DNA from: Beta vulgaris subsp. vulgaris
Lineage: Eukaryota; Streptophyta; Magnoliopsida; Caryophyllales; Amaranthaceae
Direction of reading: 5' to 3'
Assembly: GCF_026745355.1 (NCBI RefSeq)
Contig: NC_079209.1
Coordinates: 5,833,507 to 5,897,506 of the forward strand
Length of the DNA stretch: 64,000 bases
Shown: positions 55,217 to 64,000 of the stretch, piece by piece
How the letters are laid out: each line of letters opens with the position of its first letter
Position numbering within the stretch: the first letter of the stretch is position 1
Translations under genes and position numbers: made by a program
The notes under the pieces: model-generated
The model's input: the letters and a program-made list of their open reading frames with translations, nothing else
Databases searched by the model: none
Told to the model about the DNA's origin: nothing

Positions 55217-56713
55217 TGATATGTCACATTTATATATAGTTTTTAAATGCATTTCGATTGCATTTAGAACTTCTTTTATACCATTTAGGTGTATAATGGA
55301 ATGAATTACGTAAGTTGTGCTCTACCACTCCCCGTTTGCGTGTTTTGATCATTTTCAGGTTACTTTGATGCAAATTGATTATGATTACCTAAGATCAAGC
55401 CTATTAATCATTGAAGATGAAGATATTTTGCACAAGGATCACAATGCATCATTTCGGGACAATTTCGAGTTAGAATGAAGCAAAGAGTTGGTGAAAGAAG
55501 TGTCAAAACTGATACATGTTAACTATTTTGGCCATAACTTTTGATATATATTTGATAATCAAAAACTTCCAGTTGAGTTGGAAACTAGACTTCAAGGGCT
55601 TTCCAATGATAGGTCACACGCCCCAATCCGACATCTGGTTTGAGAGATACAACCTTCACAAGTTGACGCAAAATTACTATTTCTTCGCCCGGTCGACCGG
55701 GCGGTTTTGCCCGATCGGGCGAAATCAATTTTTCAACAAAATGCAAGGAATGTTAGCCCGGTCAACCGGGCGAGAAAAGATCCAAAATTGCTCGCACGCC
55801 CGACCGGGCGGATTTGCTTTTTTGTCGTAGAAGTTGAATGACCGTCGCCCGACCGGACGGTTTCTCGGGACGCGTTTTTTCGGGTTTTTTAGCCGGTTTT
55901 GTAAGAAGTATAAATAGGTTTTTTTATATTTCCGAAAGGACCATCTCATTTTCTACGTTTTGAGGGCCAAACACTTAGTTTATTCTCTCTAGTTTTGTTG
56001 AACTTTTATATTGGAAGATTATATAGATCGTGGATTTAACTCATTGTTTTCAATCATTCGGTATTCTTCTTACTTTCCTTAATTTAATGAATTGTTTTAC
56101 TTTGATCATGTTTATTGAGTTCTTTATTATAATGAGTGAGTAGTCTATTTCTAGGGTTTAGAGAGGGAAGCCATGTTTATACCTTTTTTATTGTGGTTTA
56201 ATGTTCTTCAATAATTGGATTGAACTAGAATAATTCCTGTTGATTTGTTATACATTTTAATTCATGTAATTGCGCAATATCATGAGTTATGTTTAGCTTA
56301 TAAGAATTAGAATCGAAAGATCATATTCATTAGAGGCTTATTACAATAGGTAGATTTGATTATGTTGAGCGACCGTACTGGCATATGTTAATCTAGGAGT
56401 TGTTAATGCCTGACCAAGGATTAACGAAATACTTCATTTATTCGAACCTCAATCCAAGTGTTGTTGAACTATATTATATTGATTAAACTGGTATAAGCAT
56501 GGTGGACCGATCGATTGCCCTAGGCTTTTAATTATTTGATAAATTCCCATCTTTCTGCGTTCTAGTCTAGTTATTAATTACTCAATTATTTTTCCTCTCT
56601 GGAAGTAGTTAGATAATTGAACGTAAATCTGTAGAACTCCTCTCCCTGTGGATCGACCCGTATTTGCCAGTTTCTGCTAAACAGACACCGTGCACTTGCG
56701 GTATATTTTAACA
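55217..56713 (+). repeat. 3' LTR of the second Athila-like element (1497 bp)
   Basis: Nearly identical to 49510-51018. Differences are scattered single-base indels and a few substitutions. The end is TTTAACA rather than ACACATCA, placed here because the TCTAT duplication follows. Confidence 0.88.
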
Positions 56714-57155
56714 TCTATATCATTTGATTCAACAAACCCTAAGCTAAGTGATTGAGTCCTATTTGCATCATCCATCCTTTGCTCATTTTCATCAACATCT
56801 TTCACCACATGACAAGTTTCCACATAAGCATTCCAAACTACATCATTTTCATCCAAATCAATTAACTCTCTATTATGATTGTCACTTTCATCAACATTTA
56901 TAACTTCAGTGGGAAGATCCTCATGCTCTGTGAAAAGATCAATCATCCTACATTTCTCCAATAAACTTAAGAACATGCCAAAAGTTGTACTATCATAGTC
57001 CAAGAATCTAAGACCAAGCTTTAGTTCCTTAAATGGATCACAATAGTGTAACTTTATCACATTCTTATGTCCTGGAGAGTTTATCAGGGACCTAAGATAA
57101 TTAACATCTAGATCAGATGGTAAATCATCTATAATCTTCACCTCACCCCCTTCAT

Positions 57156-58325
57156 CAGGGGCGAGGCACTGTTGAGGCCTAAGAGGGCCATGGCCCCTGT
57201 CATTGACCCAGCCGAACCATTATACAATGAATGAGAAAGGCAAAGTTTATGGGTTGTAATATAAGGCTGGCCCCCCACAGGTGTATCTGCGATGGGTTTC
57301 ATTGAACCCTGTAAGGAAAAAATTGCTAAGTTTTTTTTGTCTAAAGATCACCATGGATGAACTGAAATTAAGGGGGAAGAAGGTCCAAGGAAGAAGGAAG
57401 AAGAAAGAATAGAGATTGGGATTTGGGAATCGTGCTAAAGAGTAAAGAAAAATAAAACAATAGAGTAATTACTCCGTAGTAAAGTAGTAGTGTAGGTAGA
57501 AATTATTTCACTTTTTCATCCAGTGTAATCTTTGTGAGGTGCAGCTGTCAGCTAGCAGGTATTTTAAATTCTTTTTTTTTTTTTGGTTAAAAGGTATTTT
57601 GGTTAAAAGGTATTTTGATTATAGATTTAGCAATATCCTTCTTTTACTGTACTTCAGTTTTTTTGATTTTATTCTATTCTTCTTTTACTGCACTTCAGTA
57701 TGGAGTTACAATCCCTTGTCCCTACTTCCTCCCGTTATAGTTTGACTATCCTAATATCCAATATGATCATTCTTTATCTTTATCTTATTGTTTTAACCTT
57801 ATTTTTTCCAATTAAAATCCTTTGTGACACAAATTTGCGTCAAAACTTGTAACATCAGTCCTATTGGTGTCAAATATGCTTAACAAAAATAATCAACTTT
57901 GATTGTTAGTAATTTATTAGGAGCATTGACGCATATTGTGGCACAAATATGTCACAGAGAATTTCAATCCGATTTTATACCCCTTTTTTTTATAAATTTT
58001 TCCCCTTTTATTAATTCCTCCAATACACACTAGTTTGTACAATACTTTAATACTCAATTTGGCTAGTGTTATTATATAGAGTTTTAATGACTTCATAATC
58101 CAAAGCTTAAACAGAGTAATATTATACGGAATATATATTTGTTGTGTTTCTACACCTATTAAAATTTTAGAAAGTTTTCATTTGTCTCAATATTTTTGAA
58201 CTTGCACTATTACTAACATGCGACTCACTCTGATTTTGTAAAATGCATGGAATTTGGATCACACAATGGTTATTCATATTTAGCAGATTGGCCCCCCTCC
58301 ACTACCATGTCTGGCTTCGCCCCTG
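57156..58325. mobile_element. Non-autonomous hAT element inside the MULE transposase gene
   Basis: Ends CAGGGGCGAGGC and, inverted, CAGGGGCGAAGC. The exact 8-bp duplication CCCTTCAT lies at 57148-57155 and 58326-58333. The body of 1.17 kb has no transposase. It separates the first 25 codons of the MULE transposase from the rest. Confidence 0.85.
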
Positions 58326-58755
58326 CCCTTCATATACCAAATCTGGTTTATATACCCATCTTCCACCATGATGGACCACAATGCACATACTTATTTCCAT
58401 GTTTTCAGTCCACAAAACTACAAATTAACAAAACAGATGAACAAAATAAGTAATAATTTAACACAATATGAGATTTCCAATGAAGTCATTCCATTCAAAT
58501 AGAAGTTAGAATACATATCAATTCACTTAGTATTGGAAATGGATTCTTACAATTACAAAAGGAATCCATTTCCATCATTAAGTGCAACTTAAAATCATTC
58601 TGATATGAACATTACATACAAAAAATCAGGGCTATTTATCACCAAAAAACAACAAGAAGCCCTATACTACCAACCCAACTCCCTGCTACAACAACCAAAT
58701 AACCCCAAAAAAAACCTAAATGTACTACTTGCAAGCAGGGGACTTGAACCAATCA

Positions 58756-59043
58756 CTCATAATCTTCATCCATGAAAAAATCACCATCATAATCAGCCAA
58801 CCAATCATACAAATAAGCAGAATTGTTGTGAATTATGTCCCAGCATATCCAATTGCGAAAACGGTTAGCCCAAACAGCAGCCCTTTCAGGAATCCACCAC
58901 TTCCAATTCCACATGTCCCTCCATTCCCTACATACATGTGAGACTACCCCCTTGTCACGTCTGTTCAGCTTTGGGAACACATGCATAGTCGTAATCTAAG
59001 GCATGAACAACACTGGGTGGGGAGCTTCACTTTCTTCAGCCAT
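58756..59043 (-). pseudogene. Small Trp-rich ORF of the MULE
   Basis: The ATG at 59043 opens MAEESEAPHPVLFMP, then an in-frame TAG, then about 80 residues rich in Trp and Arg (WRDMWNWKWWIPERAAVWAN) with an acidic end (FFMDEDYE). It lies upstream of the transposase on the same strand, within the MULE's right end. No family is recognised. It may be an accessory MULE gene or a piece of captured host exon. Confidence 0.45.
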
Positions 59044-59754
59044 TTTATCCTTTAAAAAATAAACATCTAAAGTTAAATAAGGACTACATAAAAAGAAACC
59101 TAATACCCTCTGTTGTAGTTAGTTCATTTCATAACAAAAATCAAACAAACCCTAAATGTTCATCATAATTTTTAGCAGATAAACATGCAAAACAAAATAA
59201 AACCACCACACAAAGTATAATCCGAAAAAAAAAACAACAAACATGAACAAAAAAAAATTTCAGAATTTTGAATTTCCAAACTTACAACATCCAAAACCCC
59301 TCCAACCGACCCAACAAAAACACTGAATTTAGCTAAAAACGACAAAAATAAGAGAGTTTAGATAATTACCACAAATATATAAGCAATTTTACGCAGAAAT
59401 TTTTGGAGTTGAAGCTTCTTCTTCTAAGCCCTTCTTTTCGCCTTTGAGAGAAATGAGAGAGTTTTCTGCAACAGGGGAGTGTAGTGGAAGATGGAATGGC
59501 GCCAAGTACAGGTATCCCCTTTTCTTTAGCGTTTTTTTTCTCTCTCAACTGACATAATTTTTTTTTGGAAAAACAACAAATGATAGCTTTTTGGGGTTTT
59601 AATTGTCAACTAGGCCCACAAGTTAACCAAGGTTAACATTTATGCTCATAATCCCGTTTTGGGTCCCAAACGGTGTAAAAAAAAAGGACAGGTCCCAAAC
59701 GGTGAAAAATTGCAAACATGGGGTCCTTCTTATTTGCTTAACTCTGTTGTATTC

Positions 59755-60786
59755 ACTGTTTTGATGATGATAAATAATATGTTATTGAGTCTAGAAGTTA
59801 ATTATTAGGATTTATTTATAGACTTAGAGTTTTTTAGGTTTTAATCTTTGTAGATTTTCTTAGGTTTTAAACGTTGTATATAACTCCGTTTTTATTCTTT
59901 CTATGGATAATTAATTTAATTATAACTTGTGGAGAAATGGTTATGAGTTTAACCTAGTTAAGTTATTTAAATTAATTATTGTATGCACTCGAATTTTATA
60001 TACTATGAATTGCTTTGAATTAATCTAATAACATGGAATATTATTTTGAATAAAAATAAGTTCCATGATATTAGTTGGAGTATTTGTTTGTTATTGCTAT
60101 ATAGGTTGAACGATTTAAAATGAGGAAGTAACAAGCAAGCAATAACAAACCGAGCTATGAAGGAGGAAACTGAATTGTAGCTGCAGTTCCTAGATTCTAG
60201 GGAGACTGAAAACTGACTGGCCAGTCAGTTCCTAGCTAGAATCTAGGAAGTGTAACTAACTATCAAAGAATCAGTGCTCAACAAACTCCATGCTGCTATT
60301 ATGGAGTAATGGCTGACAAAATGTGGACTTAATGGGCGAGCTTCATGGGGGATAACGGCTACATCAACGGATTGATCATGGACCACTTTCTAACACTCAT
60401 GTCTGCGTAGTGGAGCAAAAATAGGAGCAACTGAAGTCTCCTATATAACACAACCAAAACCAGAATAAACTAACAACTTTTCAGATTTACATGCTGTCTT
60501 ATATCTTAGAAAGTTTATTTCAGTATTTCTGCTCTTCAAAGCAGTAATTATTGTAGCATTTTTTCGTGTTGAGTGAGTGAGATTCAGAGAACAAAATCTT
60601 TGTAATCAAGAGTGAGAAAGAGAAAGAGAATACTTTGAGTAAAGTCAAATGAGGAAAGTCACGTTTTTAGGGGGAACAAGGTGACTGGGAACAGGTTCCT
60701 AGAGGAACAGAGTGATGATTTACATGGACTTATGTGGGCCTGTACGTGTCCAAAGCAGATCAGGTAAGAGATAAGTAATAGTTATA
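59755..60786 (+). other. Probable Copia LTR/leader remnant
   Basis: Directly follows the MULE duplication. It contains GTTCCTAG/CTAGGAAC inverted pairs, a TATA-like CCTATATAACAC (about 60440) and a purine-rich stretch before Copia integrase. Gag and the integrase N-terminus are missing. No host gene is seen. Confidence 0.4.
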
Positions 60787-62060
60787 GTTGATGATTTTTC
60801 AAGATACACTTGGGTTATTTTTCTTCATAGCAAAGATGAAACATTTGATGAATTTGTGACTTTTGCTAAGAGAATTCAAAGGATCAGTGGTTTTAAATTG
60901 AAGCATTTAAGATATGACCATGGTAAGGAGTTTGAAAACTCCAAGTTTAATGATTTTTTGCAGCAATGAAGGATTAGATCACACTTTCTCTCTCCTAGGA
61001 CCCCACAACAGAGGTGTGGTTGATAGAAAAAATCAGACTTTGGAGGACGTGGATAGAACAATGCTTATAGCCAGCAACCTTCCAAAGAATTTTTGGGCAG
61101 AGGTAGTGAACACAACTTGCTACATCATCAATAGGGTCATGCTAAGACCCATTACCTTGAAAATCCATTATGAGCTTCTCAAAGGAAGAAAACCCAACAT
61201 CTCTTACTTTCGAGTCTTTGGATGTAGATGTTTTGTACACAACCATGGTAAAGATAATTTAGGAAAATTTAATGCTAGAAGTGATGAAGCTGTTTTCATT
61301 GCATATGCTAGAAATCGTAAAGCTTATATAGTCTATAACAAAAGAATAATGTTTGTTGAGGAAAGTGTCCATATTATCTTTGATGAAACAAACTCTCTGC
61401 AGGAACCATGGTATGATAATGACTTTGAAATTGGATTGAATCGATCTGAAAAGTCAATCAACTTTGATGAGGAACTAACGTCTGCAGGTACTAATAAAAA
61501 GCATATTCCTAAAAAGGAGATCACGGTTCCTGAGCCAGATCCTCAAGGGAAACAGGTAGATGAAGGAACTTCTGATGGAGGAGCACATGAAGAAGAATTG
61601 CATCCAGAGAATGAATCAACAGAAGGAACATGAACAAGGAGATTTGAACCAAAGCCTTGGAAGCACCAGAACTCCCATCCATTGGAGTTGATCATAAGTG
61701 ACATTGAGAAGGGAACTCGGACAAGATCCCAACTCAAAAACTTCTGTGCATTCCAAGCTTTTCTTTTCATGACAGAACCTCGAGATCGTAATGAAGTCCT
61801 ACTAGTTTCTGACTGGATAAACGCCATGCAAGAGGAACTGAATGAGTTCTAGATGAACAAGCAAGGTCTGACATCTTGAGGCCAAACCTAAGAACCAAAA
61901 GGTAATTGGGCTAAAACGGGTCTTCAGGAACAAATTAGATGAACATGGAACAGTCATAAGAAACAAAGTCAGACTTGTGCCAAAAGGATATAATCAACAA
62001 GAAGGTATTGATTTCGATGAAACCTTTGCTCATGTTGCTATAATAGAAGCTATTAGAAGC
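60787..62060 (+). mobile_element. Copia retrotransposon fragment (integrase core to start of RT)
   Basis: Integrase core VDDFSRYTWVIFLHSKDET (60787 on), then DHGKEFENSKFND, a frame change near 60967, and GVVDRKNQTLEDV. The third catalytic residue, normally Glu in VVERKN, is Asp here. The stretch continues with the conserved C-terminal part (FRVFGCRCFVHNHGKDNLGK, about 61210-61265) to a stop at 61633, then with frame changes into the beginning of RT ([18 protein letters not shown] and [10 protein letters not shown], up to about 62050). RT is cut off there. It is inactive. Confidence 0.85.
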
Positions 62061-62324
62061 GAATTTCGCTTGAAGGAGAGTGATCCTTCTCGGCTAGGAA
62101 TTATTAGTTTAATTATGTTTGTTATATTGTAGTGTAGTTGTAATCTCGTTAGTGTGTATTTTATTCAACAGACACAATATATGTATTGATACTATTACAT
62201 CCTAACCATAAACTCAATCTTTTGCTAGATACAAGCAATCTAATACAACAATGAAAAATCATGCCTATGCTAATAATACGAATAACAATAATTTCTTGAT
62301 TCAAAGATGCTCCTACGCGTTGCT

Positions 62325-63911
62325 CTAATTTATCGATTCCACTTGAGTTGTTTGGTTGCACGGCTCTTGTTGACACCTCCGTTGAAGCTCAGCTTCCAAA
62401 ACAGTCTTTGCAGCTTCAGCCATCTCAGCAATCTTTAGAGCCTCCTCTTCTTTCATCTTTACTTCTTCTATCTCCTTTGAAATAGCCTCATACTTTTGAG
62501 CTGCTTCCTTCTGGCTTGCAACCAAGGCTTCTACCTGAGCTGTGTTTGCAGTTACTTTAATATCAGCCAACTTCCCAGATTCATCAATTTTTTCCACCAA
62601 GGAGTTGTAATCCTCATTTGACAACTTAATTTTTCCATTGGTCTCTGAAGTAGATTCGTCAGCAGCCTGAGCTGATCTTTCAGAGATAACCTTAATCTCA
62701 TCTTGAGCAGCTCTTTCTGCGGCTTTGGCTTCTTCCACTTCTTTGAGTAAACTCGCTAGCTTATTTTCCATCTCTGCTATCATCTCTGTGGTAGCTTTAA
62801 CTTCTTGATGTTGTTCCTCTATTATCTTCTTCATCTCTTGAGCTTCTTGCTTTGCTCTTTCTGTTTCCAATGTCAGTTGCTCAATGGATACGACTATATC
62901 ATCAGAGACATCTGCTGCACTTGACTTATTTACAAGAGCAGCTTCAAGCACATTCTTCTTATCGTCTAGTTCAGCTTGAAGTTTGATGACTAAAGCATTT
63001 GCTTCCTCTTGCTTATACTTCTGCTCTGCTAATTCCTTCCCAACATGTTGTAGCTCATCTTTGAGGGCTTCAACCGAATTTTCAAGAGAGATCTTCTCTT
63101 CTGCAACTTGCTCAAGTGATTTTTTAGCAATCTCAAGCTCAAAACTTGTTGTCTTGTGAGATTCTGAAAAATCAGCTCGAGCTTTTGATACTTTTTCTTC
63201 AAGAGATGAAATCTCAGCATTAATTTCGACAAGTTTCACTTGTAGATCATCCTCATCAGCTAGTAGAGATTGGTGTTCATTCTTGAGAGTGACAAGTTCA
63301 TGATCCAACTCTTCCTTGGCAAGTCTACGAGAACATAGCTCTTCATTTTTGGTTTCTGAAATCTTCTGGTGCTCCACCTCTGCATTTGTAGAGGAATCCT
63401 TGATCTTAGCTAATGCTTCCTGCAATGTAGCAATTTGCTTTTTGAGGTCACTGATTCTCTGACGATGAGCTTCTGCAGCCGCATCTGCTTTTTGTGACAT
63501 GCGGAAAGCAGTGGCTCTGGCTTCTACAGTCGTGTCAAATTCACTACGTAGATTGCTGAGCTGTTGCTTAGCGGCATCAAGCTCTAAAATGGCAGCCCTG
63601 TATTCCTCCGTGGTGACGTCCACATCTTGCTTTACAGAATTAACCACATCCTGGGGTTTAACATCGCTAGATGATATTGCTTCTTCAAGCTTCCTACCCT
63701 TTTCTTCTAAAGCTTGTGAAGTTTCAAGTATGGACTGCTTGGATTCATTAATGGTTTTTAGTCTTTGTTTGAGTTCATCAAGAGTCCTTTTAGCCTTATC
63801 CAGCTCAGGTTGGGTTTCATTTTTTTTCGTTTCAGCGCCTCTCAGTTGCTCCTTCAATTTATTCAGCTCGTTCAAGGCTATATGAAACTGTGCCTCTTTG
63901 TCTAATACTGC
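62325..63911 (-). CDS. WEB-family (DUF827) coiled-coil protein, last exon, gene continues beyond the right edge
   Basis: An uninterrupted 529-codon exon on the minus strand, from an acceptor GCAG at 63912 to the stop at 62325. Almost all of it is heptad-repeat coiled coil, rich in Glu, Lys, Ala and Leu (for example ALNELNKLKEQLRGAE and the C-terminal EVKMKEEEALKIAEMAEAAK). This matches WEB/PMI2-like proteins (WEAK CHLOROPLAST MOVEMENT UNDER BLUE LIGHT family), which act in blue-light chloroplast movement. The start and upstream exons lie outside. The C-terminal end QEPCNQTTQVESIN is short and non-coiled. Which member it is, and whether it really serves chloroplast movement, cannot be told here. 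Confidence 0.85.
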   Translation of the reverse strand, partial: AVLDKEAQFHIALNELNKLKEQLRGAETKKNETQPELDKAKRTLDELKQRLKTINESKQSILETSQALEEKGRKLEEAISSSDVKPQDVVNSVKQDVDVTTEEYRAAILELDAAKQQLSNLRSEFDTTVEARATAFRMSQKADAAAEAHRQRISDLKKQIATLQEALAKIKDSSTNAEVEHQKISETKNEELCSRRLAKEELDHELVTLKNEHQSLLADEDDLQVKLVEINAEISSLEEKVSKARADFSESHKTTSFELEIAKKSLEQVAEEKISLENSVEALKDELQHVGKELAEQKYKQEEANALVIKLQAELDDKKNVLEAALVNKSSAADVSDDIVVSIEQLTLETERAKQEAQEMKKIIEEQHQEVKATTEMIAEMENKLASLLKEVEEAKAAERAAQDEIKVISERSAQAADESTSETNGKIKLSNEDYNSLVEKIDESGKLADIKVTANTAQVEALVASQKEAAQKYEAISKEIEEVKMKEEEALKIAEMAEAAKTVLEAELQRRCQQEPCNQTTQVESIN

Positions 63912-64000
63912 CTGCGAGTACTCAATTATTAGTATGACATTAAATTTCCATGTATGACAGTATGAGGAATATGTAGTAGTAATATATTACTTCATATACT

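Larger units (their letters stand above)
49510..56713 (+). mobile_element. Athila-like LTR retrotransposon lacking RT, RNase H and integrase
   Basis: LTRs 49510-51018 and 55217-56713 start TGATATGTCAC. The 5-bp duplication TCTAT flanks the element (49505-49509 and 56714-56718) inside the MULE transposase gene. It has a tRNA-Asp PBS, gag and a DLGAS protease. After protease it jumps straight to the post-integrase hairpin and a 1.6-kb 3' region with PPT. It is thus a non-autonomous gag-protease element that must borrow polymerase and integrase. The LTRs are very similar, so insertion is fairly recent. Confidence 0.9.
47416..58400 (-). pseudogene. MuDR-type MULE transposase, split by a retrotransposon and a hAT element
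   Basis: The start ATG is at 58400, opening a short N-terminal part with VVHHGGRWVY. Coding segments are 58326-58400, 56719-57147 and 47416-49509. Taking away each insertion with one copy of its duplication keeps the frame open across both sites. Features in order: N-terminal domain, acidic linker (DSPPNSEDEGD), WRKY/FAR1-like zinc part (CKSQKCPFYVWC), DDE core beginning PFFGIDGCFLKG (near 48615) with the next block NQMFPIAWACVEVE, SWIM finger CSCYAWQLSGVPCNHAVA (about 47790-47850) and a CCHC knuckle CSNCGEQGHNKRKC (about 47490-47530). In-frame stops at about 49181, 48916 and 48475 inactivate it. All three downstream pieces share one frame, so decay by indel is slight. The C-terminus may end a little further on, at 47345, in another frame. 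Confidence 0.88.
40441..59744. mobile_element. Mutator-like element (MULE) with three nested insertions
   Basis: Terminal inverted repeats of about 75 bp begin GAGTTAAGCAAACAAGAAGG on the left and GAGTTAAGCAAATAAGAAGG on the inverted right end. The flanks share the 10-bp duplication TGTTGTATTC (40431-40440 and 59745-59754). Inside are a GRF zinc-finger gene (plus, left), a MuDR-type transposase gene (minus) and a small Trp-rich ORF (minus, right). Removing the Tekay, Athila-like and hAT insertions leaves a body of about 5 kb, a normal autonomous MULE size. The transposase has three in-frame stops and three interruptions, so it is now inactive. Confidence 0.9.

Noticed and set aside
1..64000. 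Precise species assignment
   Set aside because: Gene and repeat content suits Caryophyllales, but nothing in the window is diagnostic without database comparison.

Overview
This is nuclear DNA of a flowering plant, almost certainly a eudicot. The genes have short exons and GT-AG introns, there is a plant-type cytosolic tRNA-Phe, and the repeats are plant families (Athila, Tekay/Del chromovirus, Copia, MULE, hAT, Stowaway- and Tourist-like MITEs). The gene set and repeat style would suit Caryophyllales/Amaranthaceae, but I cannot prove a species from the sequence alone.

Host genes, left to right: the 5' half of a farnesyl diphosphate synthase gene (FPS, minus, 112-1625, running off the left edge); a complete 11-exon 2-phosphoglycolate phosphatase gene (PGLP2, plus, 20441-27567); a truncated calcium-dependent protein kinase fragment (minus, 29571-29854); a complete two-exon AGCVIII kinase of the D6PK-like type (plus, 32475-35720); tRNA-Phe(GAA) (minus, 36867-36938) just behind a four-exon universal-stress-protein-domain gene (minus, 36981-38473); and the last exon of a WEB-family coiled-coil gene (minus, 62325-63911, running off the right edge).

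Most of the rest is two nested transposon clusters whose order can be read from target-site duplications (TSDs). Cluster 1 (6244-20343) is a non-autonomous hAT element (8-bp TSD) split by a 13.4-kb Athila-type LTR retrotransposon (6315-19724, 5-bp TSD). It ends only 97 bp before the PGLP2 start codon. Cluster 2 (40441-59744) is a Mutator-like element (MULE, 10-bp TSD) with a MuDR-type transposase, a GRF zinc-finger gene and a small Trp-rich ORF. Into it have jumped a truncated Tekay chromovirus (about 40981-46946), a second Athila-like retrotransposon without RT, RNase H or integrase (49510-56713, 5-bp TSD) and a hAT element (57156-58325, 8-bp TSD). The MULE seems itself to sit in an older Copia element, whose integrase and RT remnants lie at 60787-62060.

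The most interesting structures are in the Athila elements. They include arrays of GC-rich palindromes in the LTRs of both, twin stem-loops with identical 17-nt loops in the first element's LTR, and several short non-coding motifs conserved between the two otherwise diverged elements: a post-integrase hairpin, a pre-PPT hairpin, a CCCCRTTACAACC block and a U5 block. Other notable points are a captured kinase fragment beside a 37-nt near-perfect palindrome and the MULE carrying accessory genes. The coding parts of the LTR elements hold many single-base frameshifts while the host genes have none, which may be decay or poor polishing of repeats.
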